From: Saururus chinensis
Taxonomy: Eukaryota; Streptophyta; Magnoliopsida; Piperales; Saururaceae
Reading direction: 5' to 3'
NCBI GenBank assembly: GCA_035235625.1
Contig: CP141149.1
Span: 15,875,893-15,939,892 of the forward strand
DNA length: 64,000 bases
How positions within the stretch are numbered: the first letter of the stretch is position 1; every line of letters begins with the position of its first letter. Positions 10,991 through 23,165 of this stretch are shown here, piece by piece. The notes beneath the pieces are model-generated. The model was not told the DNA's origin. It searched no databases and saw only the letters and a list, made by a program, of their open reading frames with translations. The translations under genes were made by a program, and so were the position numbers.

Positions 10991-12569
10991 ATTGATCCAA
11001 ACTTAATAGTCTGCATAGAGAACACATAAAACATTACTCACAAAAATTCTAAAAGCAATCAAAACCAAAATGATTTGGAGAACATTTGTGGAATGCAAAA
11101 TAATAGATTTATTAATCGAGAACAACCAAATCACAAAAAATCTAATAATTTAATTTGAAGATAAAAATCCCCCAAAATATAAGGTAATAATTGACACAAT
11201 TATGTGTCTCTAGTAATTTGTACAGGTGCCTTCCATAGAGAAAAAATGGTAAAACAAAGTTCGAAATCAGTGTTATTGCCAACTAGACAAAAATCAAACT
11301 TCTAAAAAGATGACTCTTTGACCGGATAAACTTCATGCAAACATATGAAATTTTTACCATACTAAGACTAATGAATGAGGATACTCTCAAAGAAATTTTC
11401 GGGAATAAACAAATCATGAAAAAACATGTTATTCACAAGACATCCGAAATATACAACCACAAGAGCAATCAAGAATACAATATTTTAGAGAAATAAACTT
11501 GAATCAAGACTATGAATCAATCACCAAAATTAAATATCATGCTTTCAAGATCCAAAACATGGTAATATCATTCAAATCATGTAATAATCATTACTGAAAC
11601 ATGATTTAATAAAACCATAGTCTTAATCATGCACAACCACACATGAAAATATTCATAAGAAGGTAAATTAGCAAGTAAAAACCACTACCTCAAAATATGA
11701 TTCGCAAAACTCGATTTTGAGGTAGAGAGAAGAAGAAAAGCTCTTTGTTGATCAAAACAGATCAAAAATTAAAATCCTAAGGTGCAAATTCAAAAATCAC
11801 ACAAACATATAGAGTATTGGTGATTCGATTCCACCTACCATGATTCGATGAATACACACTTATAAAGATTCTCTAGTGACAAGATGATTTAGATCCCCCC
11901 AAGTTGATTATCTAATGATTCAATTTCAAGGATCTTGAAGATTCTTCAATAGTGTTTTAATAGTGGAGGTGTGAACGCACTAAGAAGGAGGAAGAAGAAG
12001 TAAAGAGAAGAGAGAGGAGGCAATTTGAGATAGGGAAGGGTGTTGGTCTGGCCACACAAGGAGAGAGGGGAGAAGGGGTTCGGCTACAAGGGAAGACGAA
12101 AGAGGGAGAGGAGTGGATTGCCTTTTTTAGGGGGCGTAAAGTTAAAATATTTATTCCAAGCAAGATAGAGGCGAAAAGTTAAAATCACCCTCGCCATGTA
12201 TATTCCAAAGCAGCTAGAGGATAGACACCTCAAGTGAAAGTCAGCACCAAACATATCTAACTCATTGATTTGAGGATGGACAATCAAGGAAAATTTCGCC
12301 AAAGGTTAATTAAGCAATGTCAAGAGCAAAGAGTTTGATAGAATGAGTTCTATGTCAAGGATGGGTTGCAACTACTACATACAACCAAGGGATGTGGGAA
12401 AGATCACGGAGGTTGTTACTAATATGCAAATATTAAGTATAAATACGCATACGATGAGAGAAAGCAAGGAGGCACCCATAACACATTTATATACAAATAT
12501 TGTACTCTTCTTCCTCCTCTAGCTTGGGCGTCAGAGAGACTCCAGTCGGCACAACTCTGGCACCTAACA
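10991..12569. other. Non-coding, no gene seen
   Basis: AT-rich to about 11950, then a purine-rich block (12000-12120, GAAGGAGGAAGAAG and GAGAGAGGGGAGAAGG). It may be the decayed internal part of a retroelement on the minus strand. No domain was recognised. Confidence 0.35.
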
Positions 12570-13276
12570 TGTGAGACCCCATAAAAATTTTTCATTTTAT
12601 TTGAACCCAATTTGCTAGATGAGAAATTCGTTTTTAAGAATGTATTGAATTTCTAAAAAAAAAATTTACTCTTAGTGAGCATCGACACGTCGGTTTCTCG
12701 CCAATAGAAATTTGGGTCACTGTCAATCATCATCAACATGTTGGTGTTCACGCCAATGGAATTTTGGGTTACTGTTGATAGGCTTCGATGCATCGGTGCT
12801 TGCATCAACAAAGTGCAATTTCACTATTAGTAACCATCGATGCATCAGTAAAAACTGTTAAGCTTGTTGATGGGTACAAAATTTTAGGATATGTTATTTT
12901 TAGTTTTAGATGTGGCTGTACACCCAATTTTGGTCATGGACAATGTCCATGTATCATTTAAAATTAAATGGGCTAAACTAAATGGGCCTAAGGCCCGTTT
13001 CATGAAACTATTGGACCTCCCCTATAAAACCCAAGACCCGGCCCTCTTTTCCTCTCTCTTGGCATTAGGGTTTGTGCTTCACCCTCCTCCTCTCCCTTGG
13101 GGCATGTACCACCCTCTCCCATCTTTCTCAAGTAGGTAAGCCCTTCCCATCTCTCCCAATCATCTTTTTTACTCATTTCTCTTACATATTTTTACTCAAA
13201 GCTTATTTTTGGTCTAGATCTAAAATTTCTTCTTTTCTCTATTTTCCTTTCAAGATTGATCGTTTATAATTAAACT
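12570..13276 (+). repeat. LTR-like segment with TATA box, interrupted downstream
   Basis: Begins TGTGAGACCCCATAAAA, a typical plant LTR start. It has several inverted words on CATCGATGC/CGATGCATCG cores at about 12675-12850, and at about 13021 CCTATAAAACCCAAG ahead of a CT-rich leader, which looks like an LTR promoter. At about 13277 the next repeat begins. No matching second LTR or target duplication was found. Confidence 0.4.
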
Positions 13277-14161
13277 CTTTGTAAGTGTACAAGGTAATTG
13301 TACTAGGATAAGTATTTAAGGGTTGTCGAACCTCAGGGACGGATGGATTATCACTAAATCTAAAAAGAAATTTGCTGATTAAAAATTAAAATAAACTTAA
13401 ACTTAAATTAAGCAAAAGAAAGAAATCAACTAGTTTAAAAGCAAGAGATTAATATGATGGAATTTACTTAGGAAATCGAATCCACTATAGAACCATAACA
13501 ATTTCTTAACTTTTAATCTAAATCTACTGTGAATATGAACAAGTATTCTCAGCTACAAGCTAGAATTACTTCAAAAAGAATCATTAATTAACTTCCATGG
13601 CATGAACTATCTTCGACAATAGCACGAATTATCTACACTAAACTAGCTATAGGCATGACCCGTCTAATCTTAGTATAACTCATCCAAGTCATTAATTATC
13701 TGAACATTAAAACTATTGTATGACCATCTCATCTAAATCACAGAAATTAGAATCAATGCAAATATTAAAACCATATCAATCTATCATCTAGAAGACAATA
13801 AATCAACATAGACTTGAATAAACATTAAAAGCTCTTCCATTAAAAAGGAAATTCATATCATACAATTGTCATCATTCACAACTGAGATCTAAATTAAAAA
13901 GAAAAGAAATTGAAACTTATCTATAGCTTCATCAACTCCTAAGTAAAAGAAAAGTCTAGCCTTCCATAGTAGAAGAAAGCACTTGAATCTCCATTAGAAG
14001 CTTTGAGTTCTCTTCCATCTTCTTCCTTTTTCTCTTCATAAAATCTCCTGAAATCCCCCAATTTTAAGTTAAATATGTCTTTTTATAGGCATAAGTTCCG
14101 TAGGAAGAAATCCAATGTGAAAAGGATTGGAATTTGGGTTAAACAAGGAAACTGCACGTTA

Positions 14162-14242
14162 TGCCGATCGATCGGCTACACTATGTTTTGTCTGAATTCA
14201 TGTTATCCCGATCGATCGCCCTGCATACCCGATCGATCGGCT
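14162..14242. repeat. GATCGATC palindrome island, upstream of LTR unit A
   Basis: Three copies of GATCGATCG within 80 bases: tGCCGATCGATCGGCt, cccgatcgatcgccctgc, cccgatcgatcggctac. The first is a perfect 14-bp palindrome. The surrounding sequence is AT-rich, so these stand out strongly. Confidence 0.75.
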
Positions 14243-14397
14243 ACAGTGTTTGTTACGCCCCGGCGATGCTCGACCTGAGCCGAACCCGGTCCAGGGGCCG
14301 GTCAAACGCGCGGGGGCGACGAAGTGAAAATTGAGAAATGATCTAGCGGAAGACTTAACCCTAACCACGGGCGATTAACAGAAACACGGAGTGCGCA

Positions 14398-14756
14398 TGT
14401 TGTGGACGGTTGTCCACAACGGCCTGGCAGCTGGCATAGGTGACGGGAGCGGCGCAGGAAGGCCGGGAAAGGGGAGAGGTAGCGACATGGCCGCTGGATA
14501 GGGAGGAGAGGCAGGGGAGGAGAAGAGACAGTTAGACAAGGGATAATTCATTTCATAATCCAATGAGGGCCTAGCCCTTACACTTAAATAAGTAAACTAA
14601 TGGGCTCACTAACAAATGCCTAAGGCCCCGTTAACATAATTAAATAAAACCCTAATTAACATAATTACCTAAATGCCCTTATTATAAAAAGACCCTAAAT
14701 ACCCTAATACATGACCCCAGTGGCACCTCCTGGCAGCCCCTAGGATGTTCACAATA
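14398..14756 (-). repeat. 3' LTR of the nested retrotransposon
   Basis: A 359-bp copy matching 16842-17200 with only scattered substitutions, for example cctggcagctggcat versus cctggcagctgacat. It is the 3' LTR because the primer-binding site adjoins the other copy. Confidence 0.88.
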
Positions 14757-15045
14757 TTCCACCACGCTTCGCTTGCGCATCACCTCGTCCGCAAGGTGAC
14801 CTAAAACTCCAGGCATCGAGCCCACCAAAGCTCCATTGGGAACTGTCGGTCCGGATTTGTTGATGAGACACGTCAAATGATGGAAAAAGTAGGTCACAAG
14901 AGTAGACGTGCAAAAGCCAGCACAAACATAATGGAAGTATGGTTAACGGAACCCAAGGGCAGAACAAAGGAGCGGCCTCGACTTGTTGGATGTAGGACAA
15001 ACAGACTGTCCACACAGATCTCCAACAAGTGGGGCCATCCCACGA

Positions 15046-17007
15046 CTACAGTGCACCCCGAGACGGCCTACAAAGGGCATCAGTAGATAGGATCATAGTC
15101 AGCCCACAGAAGGCATCAGACAACACCAGCAAGGTCGGCCCATAGAGGGTATTTGACATAGGCGGGAAAGGTGGAAAAATATGTGAAATGGAATAGTGTA
15201 GAGAGTGGGTCAGATGTAGCATTAGTAACATGAGGCACCCCCTGATTAAGGTGTGAGCCAGCTTAGCAACAGCAGGAAAAATGTAGTCCACGGCATGGTT
15301 TAGAAGGCCGGCTATTACGAGGCTGCGGCTACAGCCATATGAAGCTGGACACAGCCCAAAATGAGGAGAGACCGGCACGACGGCAGTTAACCCACTGTGG
15401 CCTTGAAGGACAAATACGGTGGTGAAATGGGCACATACACTCACAACATTCCCATAAGGTGGATGAGCTGAAATCTGTCGTGGGTACGAGAGAAGAAAAT
15501 ACTCCTTATGCGGAAAGGGATCCTGGGAAAATCTTGCGGCCTTGCAATTCGTCGAGCAATAGGGTGGTGATGAGGAGCCAGAAGTGATCAATCTCCCAGC
15601 GAAAATCATGCTCAGGAAAGTTGGATCGAAGGGCAGTAGAAATGCTGTCACCTAAGTCCCAATTTTTTGTTCTGATGAAAGATTTGAAGTGACCAATCGA
15701 AAAATGCCCCCAACGAGCAGAATCCGCAGCAAATTTCCAAGAGAATCCCGTGTGATCAGGCTATCTTCTTCTCCGACAAGGCAACTCTGCTCCCAGCCCA
15801 AAGATTGTGACGATTCTGAGAAAGAAATCGCCAACGGCTCCTCCGGCGCAAAAATGGCGGAAATCAGATGATGCCAAATCCCGGATCGCTCGCAATTGCC
15901 AAAACAGACGTTGCTGGCCGGAATCCGTGAAGTTGAGCAGCGAGCGGCGGTGGTTGGACGGGTGAGGAGGCCGGTGGTCAGGCGGGGAGTTACTGAGTGC
16001 CCGACGGCTGCAAGATCACCTCCCCTGTTTTCGACTGTGAAACAGGGAGTTGATCTGACGGAGGAGAAGAAATTGACCGGGTTGCCGGCGCCCAGAACTC
16101 TGGCGGAAGGCGGAGCACAGAGGGAGGCGGCCGTTTTCTGTGCTTCCAGCTTCAGACGGAGCAGAGAATTCGCGAGGGAGCTCTCACTGTCGACGAGCTT
16201 GTCACCTGTAAGGCGGCTCATGCGCTTGGAGTCGAACTCGAGGAAGAGGCGGCCGACGGAATCTGGCGTTGGCACGGATGTCTCACAAGCCAGTGGCGGC
16301 CGGCGGTGCTGGGGGGTGGTTATCGGGCTGGACGAGACGACGCTGGGCGCGTCTGCGACGTTGCACAGCATGACGTCGGGGATCAGTTCATCTGCGAGCA
16401 TCGCATAGGCCCCGCCTCTGCCAAACGCAACGAATGGACGCTGGCTGCTGTTGGGCTTCTTCCTACCGCCGGAGGTCTGTCCGGATGTCATGGATACAAG
16501 CTGCCACCTGGGAGCCTGTCTGCCCCGGCATGAGCGACTGGCTTGGCCAGAGGCAGTCGGCAGACTCCGCCGGAATGTGTTATGCTTGCAACGAAAGGCC
16601 TTCTGCACGAACTGCTTCATCTGCTTCTTCCAAGCAAATGATGGTGGACTTGCCGATAATGGAGGAGATGGGGCGGCCTGGGGTGGCTCCTTGGCTGCCT
16701 GAGATGCCGCCATGGCCACTAGAAGCTGCCGTAAATCCTCGAGCACCACTCTAACCTCCGCAAACCAAGCTTTCATCTCTGCCCGTGGATCTGGCGGCTC
16801 TGGCATGTATGGTGGCCAAGGATTTACGGCTCCAATACCAATGTTGTGGACGGTTGTCCACAACGGCCTGGCAGCTGACATAGGTGACGGGAGCGGCGCA
16901 GGAAGGCCGGGAAAAGGGAGAGGTAGCGACATGGCTGTCGGACAGGGAGGAGAGGCAGGGGAGGAGAAGAGACAGTTAGACAATGGATAATTCATTTCAT
17001 AATCCAA
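15046..17007 (-). CDS. Long ORF of the nested element with an in-frame TAG
   Basis: From an ATG inside the 5' LTR (17007) 451 codons run to TAG at 15652-15654; the same frame then stays open for 201 more codons to 15046. The first part is Pro/Ala-rich, then has EMKAWFAEVRVVLEDLRQLL, a predicted amphipathic helix reminiscent of the start of Ty3 gag proteins, followed by low-complexity Ser/Arg-rich text. No CCHC knuckle or enzyme motif was recognised. The frame crosses the primer-binding site (coding IGIGAVN). A more natural start would be the Met at the EMKAWFAEV helix. The in-frame stop could be decay or a readthrough stop of the gag-pol type. Function unknown; it might be structural or simply a chance frame in GC-rich DNA. 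Confidence 0.4.
16828..16840 (-). promoter_or_regulatory. Primer-binding site (initiator Met tRNA)
   Basis: TGGTATTGGAGCC on the minus strand starts one base inside the LTR. It differs at two positions from the usual plant TGGTATCAGAGCC. It sets the orientation of the element. Confidence 0.75.
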
Positions 17008-17200
17008 TGAGGGCCTAGCCCTTATACTTAAATAAGCAAACTAATGGGCTCATTAACAAATGCCTAAGGCCCCGTTAACATAATTAAATAAAACCCTAAT
17101 TAACCTAATTACCTAAATGCCTTTATTATAAAAAGACCCTAAATACCCTGATACATGGCCCCAGTGGCACCTCCTTGCAGCCCCTAGGACGTTCACAATA
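16842..17200 (-). repeat. 5' LTR of the nested retrotransposon
   Basis: A 359-bp LTR next to the primer-binding site and to the GCGCA duplication. Contains the Met codon that opens the long ORF (MDYEMNYPLSN); the other LTR carries the same short frame. Confidence 0.88.
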
Positions 17201-17689
17201 GCGCACAATCCTTTGAGCAAGAGTAAACAAAAGGGAAGAAAAAGGTGTTGCTTATCACAAAATAAACAACAATCTCAAACCCACAAGCTTATTTAAGTAA
17301 ATCCCCCACACGGCTCAAAATAAGTCATAAGTATCACAACTGTAGAATATGTCATAAATCCAAAACAAGAACCCTACACAAAGGTTCTATCATAAAGCAT
17401 GAAATAAACGATGGGAAGTCACACAACGATCTCCATCATCACACCCAAGCTATCTCTAACCTTTTCTCAAAGAGGCAATCCTGTCCGTCTGTGTGTTGCA
17501 CCATGCAGCCCCAAATCAAAACACAAAAAGAGGGGTGAGTTTAACAAACTCAGCAATAGTTTTAATATCACTAACAACATCGAAAATACGATATCATGAC
17601 GATATAATCTTTCAAATCAACGATGTACAAGGTGCATCATTTTCTGATCACATATTTACATCACTTAAAACTGCATCACAGTGCATAAT

Positions 17690-18095
17690 CAACCTGCATG
17701 GATGTATCTCTAACATACATATTCCCACATGCATAATATCATCACAATCTGCATGGATGTATCTCTAATATACACATTCGCACATGCATAATATCATCAC
17801 AACTTGCATGGATGTATCTCTAACATACATATTCCCACATACATTATATCATCACAATTAACCTGCATGGATATATCTCTAACATATATATTCCACATGC
17901 ATTATATCATCACAATCAACCTGTATGGATGTATCTCTAACATACATATTCCACATGCATTCTATCATCACAATCAACCTGCATGGATGTATCTCTAACA
18001 TACATATTCCACATGCATAACATCAAAATCAACATGCTTGGATTTATCTCTAACATACATATTTCACATGCATAACATCAAAATCAACCTTCATC
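17690..18095. repeat. Tandem repeat of about 50-60 bp in LTR unit A
   Basis: About seven imperfect units of 'cctgcatggatgtatctctaacatacatattc...cacatgcataatatcatcacaa'. Unit B has its own array of the same monomer at 26220-26560, so the array is a family trait. The short open frames across it are repeat translation, not a gene. Confidence 0.8.
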
Positions 18096-19342
18096 AAAGA
18101 GTAACCACACAATAATGTCACACAGACGGGAGCATAAACAAGGCCACGAAGGCGTGTCATGGTCCAAAATTCTACACAAGAATTCAAGAAAGATCGGGGT
18201 TGTCAATCCCTAATACTGCTCGCCCTGGACGATCCTGGCCAAGGATGTCCCATTCTCACACATAGAATCTAGAGCAGGGGGTGTTCGCCCAGGGACATCT
18301 CCTGCAGAGGGAAGAGCCCGAGTTCTCACACAGAGAACCCTAAAACACGTGGTAGCGGGGTGCACACGGCATACCACACTGGATTCTCAAGGTCCAGATG
18401 ACACACATAATAACATTCTCATAATCCGCAAGACAAGTACACAACTCATCCCCACATCATTCCATTTAATTAGACTCAACCCGGGGAGTGCACTCGTTCC
18501 ACACAGGAACTTCAAATTGTTCCACACAGGAACTTCAAATCAAAATATGTCCTTTCGGACCAATCAACTTGCGATTAATCCACAACCGATAAACCCGGCA
18601 CACAATTCCATCACATTGCATCCAATCGGTCAAATTTGATTAATCACGATGAAGCCTCAATTGGAAATCCATTTTCATGATGTGTGCAGCATGGTACATG
18701 CGTGGGCAAAGCATACATGAATCCTAATCCATGATAAGTGCTCTCATCAGCCCCTGATGCATTATTCATAATCACAATATCAAGCTTCAACATCATCATT
18801 TAACCCCCACATGTGTGTGTGTAACTAATAGAAGCATTTCATATAATGCATATCAACATGTTTGAAAATTAACTTACTACCATACTACACATGTGAATTT
18901 TTATCCAAACATAAATTCCAGCGGAAATCATAGAAGAAGAATCATTGAAATCATAGCTAGATTCAAAACTTAACCACAAAGGCTAAACACATATAACATC
19001 ACTTATTTCATCATTGAGTCGTGGCATTCACCAACATCCACACACCACTAACCACAATTTATCATGACAAATCAGTCCAACAATGATTGTAGTCCTACTG
19101 AAAATATGCCTAACCAAAGGAAAACAACCATTCATAATTTCAAGATAACGATTTCAACATCATGCCACAAAACATAAGTCATTCCACCATCTCTAAGCAT
19201 ATATCTCAACTCCATAAACTTAATAACATGCATTTTCAGTAGCCTAATATAGCTTTAAACACTCCACATTCATATAAAATTGGCAAGCTAAAGTGGAATC
19301 ATCAAAATAGACATCATATGCACAACATACAATTTCCTGTGT

Positions 19343-19443
19343 AGCCGATCGATCACCCTTCAGGCCGTTCGATCGGTTACACGCAAAAATTTAAAATTTA
19401 CAATTCAGCCGATCGATCGCCCTGCAGGGCCGATCGATCGCCA
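19343..19443. repeat. GATCGATC palindrome island of LTR unit A
   Basis: Reads gccgatcgatcaccc, ggccgttcgatcggtt, then gccgatcgatcgccctgcagggccgatcgatcgcc. The last part is a palindrome of palindromes around CCTGCAGG. The corresponding site of unit B is at 27871-28035, where the core is changed to TTCGAACG. Confidence 0.75.
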
Positions 19444-20548
19444 ACACGACAGAACAATCATCTTCTTCCTTTCGCAAATCCAAACCGAAACACCATAGAT
19501 AACACTTCAAATCCATATCTAACACCCTAATCATCATCAAAAGTCCTCCTTAACTTCCAGAATATCAAACCAAACCATGATAATGCAAAACCCTAAGAAA
19601 TAAGGATTAAATAATTCTATTTTCTAATCTTACCATTAACACACCAAATCAAGCAAACCATTTCGAAATAAGCCAAAAATGAAGAGTTTTACCATGGATA
19701 AACAGAGATTTCGAAGACCCATTACCTCAGCACTTGATTAAGCTCGGATTGAAGAGTCACCCTTCTTGAAATCCTTGAAAACACAATGAGTTTGAATTAA
19801 ACCCTAATAGAAATCTATTTACTCAAGAAATCCCTAATTAAATCTTAGATCTAGGGCTTGTTGGTAGTAAAAATCGAATTTTGAATGTTAGGGTTTGTAG
19901 TAAAACACAAATCAGTAGCTTTTGATGGTTAAAAATGAATTGAATTAAGGGGAATATAGTAGATTTGAAAGAAATTAAGAAGAAAGCCATGGATTAGTAC
20001 TTAATTAGAGTAAGCTTACCTTAATCGGCTTCTAATTCGGGCCTAAGTGGGGATTAGGCCAACCCTCCTTCCTTAGCCTATTCCCAAAAATAGAAATGGC
20101 TCAGGTTTACCCTTTTATAGTAAGGGTTGGGGTATGCATAGGTAAGTTTTGGGGTGTAAATAGAAAAAGTAGGCTAAAAGTGGGTATTTTGCAAATTTAA
20201 ACACTGATTAATCCTAATAAAATTCTAAAATTTTTTGTATGACCTTAAGTATATGTCTAGGTTCATTTAACCCAAAAATAAAATTTTCGACGGTGGGGCC
20301 CACAGGGGTCCCGCCAAAACCCTAATTTTTGGGAAAATAGTAAAAATTCTAAAAAATCCTAAAAATTCACATTTTGTCTAAAATCACTTAAAACCACTAA
20401 TGTTGAAGTTAATTTTGGTTAAAACCATCACAAACACTATTTATTTTACGAAATCACTGAATAAGATCAAAAAACGTGTTGATCTCTCGATAACCCATAA
20501 TTAAAGAAAATCAAAACCCGGTTTAAAGATGAGGGTCCTTATAGTGTT

Positions 20549-21170
20549 TTTGCAATCTAGACAGTTTTCCTGGATAGTTCATATTCTATTCATTAAGCTT
20601 TCCTTCGTGTCCATATTAAGTTCTAACTTGTTTATAACTCCGAAACTTTGTCCAAATCACTTTAAAGCATGTGAAGAATATTTATAATCATTTCAAACAT
20701 CGTCCAAGTACTTCGATAAGCGCACTTTACCTACAAAACATAAAATACCATATTTTAGACATGTAGAATATAATTAAAATTCCAACTTTGTTTAAATACA
20801 CATCTAAACTACTAATAACTACAAAATTATTAATAATTAAACTAAAATACTAATATCTATCTAAATCTAAATAAACCATAACTAACTTTAAATTAACCTA
20901 ATCTATACTAGCAAATAAGGTAAAAAGGCATATAAAATAGATATAGATTTCATACTTATCAAAGACCAAACCAGGGTTTTCCACTTAAAGTTATGGAGTC
21001 CTTAATGTGAGAGGAACTCCATTATTATTTTTATAAAATAGTAAAAGTGCACATGTAGAATTCACGTGTTGCACTCCATCATATGCAAATTGAGCCAACA
21101 AGGAGCACCTATCTAAAGTCGCCACGGAAAATAACTATATTATCTCGAAAAAGTTGATTAATATTTAAAA
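20549..21170. other. AT-rich non-coding DNA, no gene seen
   Basis: Up to about 20965 this is the right part of the repeat split by unit A. The rest has no recognised feature. Confidence 0.4.
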
Positions 21171-21239
21171 TATTGCGAAGTGATTGATCTAATGCTTCAA
21201 ATGAAAATTTCTTTATTATTAGTGTTATCTCATGTTAAG

Positions 21240-21482
21240 ATTGAAGTTTCTCACAACGATGATGCTGATTCATTTTGCTTGGATGTGTTGCACAAATTGT
21301 TTTGAGTAATGTATATTGGGATTTTAAACCTTGAATGGGTAGTTCGGCCACCTTGTATATTAGAGGCGGCCACTCTAGATGTTGTGATAATTGCAATGAG
21401 TCATTTGCTTCTAATTTTAACAAGTATTTCTCTATATAAGAATGTTTTCCCTGTTCCTCCATGGCCATCAACAAAGAAAAAA
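21240..21482 (-). pseudogene. PIF1-like helicase fragment, Helitron type
   Basis: The minus strand reads FFFVDGHGGTGKTFLYREIL, a Walker A motif (GxGGTGKT) in the context typical of plant Helitron RepHel helicases. It then gives VKIRSK*LIAI, SRVAASNIQGGRTTHSRFKI, PIYITQNNLCNTSKQNES and a second stop. The order (Walker A, A-A-S-GGRT-HSRFKIP, C-SKQ) matches PIF1/Helitron helicases. Two in-frame stops and no Walker B or Rep domain mean it is dead. The region immediately upstream on the same strand (to about 21614) is a badly decayed continuation. A host PIF1 relative is less likely because the wording fits Helitrons better. Confidence 0.82.
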
Positions 21483-21619
21483 CTGCTTTGTTTTGTTTTT
21501 AAATCGATACATAAATTTTGGATGATACCTCAAAGTCCATTTTTCTTCTTTTTGTATTCATCAAGTGGATTTGGAATGTTGTTTATCTTAGTCAAAAGAA
21601 GTATTTTCTATTAAAAGAA

Positions 21620-23025
21620 CAAAAACTATTTATTGTCTTCTTCATATTCTATTTACCATCTTGTTTTCTCAATCTTTAAAAAATCAAAATGTTATATAAT
21701 AAGAATCAAATATTTCTTCTTATCTTCTCCAATTAATATGCTAAAATTTTGAACTTGCCACTATGACGTCTCCTATTCAGCATGTTCTTGGAACTGTTAT
21801 TCAATTGCCTAAGTCTATGTTTGGAAGGACAAAACAAAGCCTTAGACAAGTCTAATCTTTTGGTTCAAGTTCGGCAAGAAACTTGACTACTGGACTTCCA
21901 TAATACATTGGAAAAAACTTTGAATTTTAAATACAATGTTTTTGTATTATATGTTTTTTTGGCTATTTTTTGCATTCAATCTTTAATGAATACCCAATTC
22001 AAATATACCCATAATTATATCAACTACTTGTTTTCTATTTAATATGAAAGCAAAAATATGCACGTATTGCCTTAAGATATTTTAAAAGTCTTGCATAGAT
22101 TTAATATTTTTATCAAACATAATTTATGTGACCAATAATTACATTTAACTATTTAATAAAAAGCATAAAATGGTACTTTTGCACTTCTAGAAAAACAAGA
22201 GTACTTCACATTCAATGACATGTCTCTTATCTTTAGTTTACCAAGGGAATGAAATAATGTCATATCATACTACTATTAAAATTGAGCGTAATAATTTGTG
22301 AGTATGATACATTTTTTTATCTAGTTAACTCTTCCCTTACCGAATTTTCTTTCCATAATACTCCAACACAACTGTAGTTTTTGTCAAGCCCAATCAATGG
22401 TATCTTTCTATATGTGTATTAATTTTTGTATTTAAAGTGAAGTCTTAATTGGTGATGAATCTGTTAATTTATAATTTATTCTCATGTGTGGTCAATTGTT
22501 CAAACGAAGAGGTGTTTGTGCTGTGATAAGTTGTGTTTCAATTTTTTAGGGTGACAAGTTCTAGTTTAATTTGTGAAGTTGATGATGGTGAAGGATTGTT
22601 TTTATATACAAAAGAAGTCGTAACAGCTTAAGATAAGACGACTACATCTTTCCTTACTGCCTCCCCCAGAAAAGTGGGGAAAGCTTCACTCTAGACCAAG
22701 AGCCCTAAGATGGCGGTGGAGTTGCTTCAAAACTATTGTATTAAAATGGTTTGAAGTTAGGGTTGATAATAGGGTCGGGTTGGCCTTGACTCACACTTAC
22801 ATCAAGTTGGGTTATGACACGACCTATTTATCAAATGGGTTGAAAATGTAAACCCCAACGCAACTTGGGTTGAGTTGGGTTGGGTATGTGGGTAACCTTA
22901 TTTTTTTCTCAATTAATTTCTTTTGTTAACATGGTATTTTTTAAGGAAAATTATATAAATATTATTAAAAAAATAATTACAAAAATAAGAGAAAAAATTA
23001 TTTAGCAATATGGTGTTGCTTTTTA
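21620..23025. other. Non-coding, no gene seen
   Basis: AT-rich. About 22745-22890 has degenerate GGGTTGGGT/CGGGTTGG words as in the hAT-like element at 32156-32940, possibly the end of a related element. No coding domain recognised. Confidence 0.4.
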
Positions 23026-23029
23026 CTAT

Positions 23030-23165
23030 GCAAGCATTAGCCAGGCGCTGGCATTTGTGTGACATTTTTTAAAAAAAAATTGTGATTTTGTTCTTTTAGT
23101 AGGTGATTTCGTCCTTTAAATAGACAAAATCACCTTGATTTTTAAAAAAAAGTGATTTTGCTCAA
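23030..23165. repeat. Second palindrome cluster of the GTCCTTTAAA / GCCAGGCGCTGGC type
   Basis: Contains GCCAGGCGCTGGC (a perfect 13-base inverted word about a central base), then 'tgattttgttcttttagtaggtgatttcgtcctttaaatagacaaaatcacc'-like mirrored units. It shares both cores with the cluster at 1420-1700 but in shorter form. Confidence 0.55.

Larger units (their letters stand above)
14398..17200 (-). mobile_element. Non-autonomous LTR retrotransposon with 359-bp LTRs
   Basis: Flanked by the duplication GCGCA (14393-14397 and 17201-17205). LTRs at 14398-14756 and 16842-17200 are nearly identical, so insertion was fairly recent. On the minus strand the first LTR is followed one base later by TGGTATTGGAGCC, close to the initiator-Met tRNA primer site TGGTATCAGAGCC. 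A purine-richer GCGTGGTGGAA precedes the other LTR. The LTR ends are TATTGTG...CCACAACA, so TA replaces the usual TG. No protease, integrase or reverse transcriptase was seen; it must rely on a partner element. It sits inside LTR unit A at a site that unit B shows uninterrupted. Confidence 0.88.
14251..20543 (-). mobile_element. Large LTR unit A (solo LTR) split by a smaller retroelement
   Basis: Bounded by the 5-bp duplication GTGTT (14246-14250 and 20544-20548). Plus-strand ends are TGTTACGCCCCGG... and ...GGTCCTTATA; read on the minus strand it starts TATAAGGACC and ends GGGGCGTAACA. Unit B matches along its length: the same Cys-poor non-coding text, tandem repeat, 'cactcgttccacacaggaac' and 'ggtggggcccacagggg'. 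Removing the inserted element (14398-17200) leaves about 3.5 kb. No coding domains are present and the target duplication directly flanks one copy, which fits a solo LTR of a long-LTR (Ogre/Tat-like length) Ty3 element; the lineage is inference. Confidence 0.75.
13277..20965. mobile_element. Unclassified repeat split by LTR unit A
   Basis: The left part (13277-14250) begins with 'tgtaagtgtacaagg' and soon has 'gtcgaacctcagggac', a motif often seen in plant repeats. The right part (20544-20965) ends 'tttcatacttatca', whose reverse complement (tgataagtatgaaa) resembles the left end, suggesting degenerate inverted termini. The two parts join if unit A and its GTGTT duplication are removed. The left part contains palindromes GCCGATCGATCGGC and CCGATCGATCG at 14162-14242. 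No coding region was recognised. Confidence 0.4.

Noticed and set aside
15689-16990. Plus-strand open frames opposite the nested element's ORF
   Set aside because: GC-rich antisense shadows. Primer-binding site and LTR order fix the element on the minus strand.
17690-18095. Possible CRISPR-like array
   Set aside because: Units are contiguous imperfect tandem copies without unique spacers, inside a plant LTR.
22612-22632. 'agaagtcgtaacag' resembling the end of 18S rRNA
   Set aside because: Only about 13 bases agree and the neighbouring rRNA sequence is absent.
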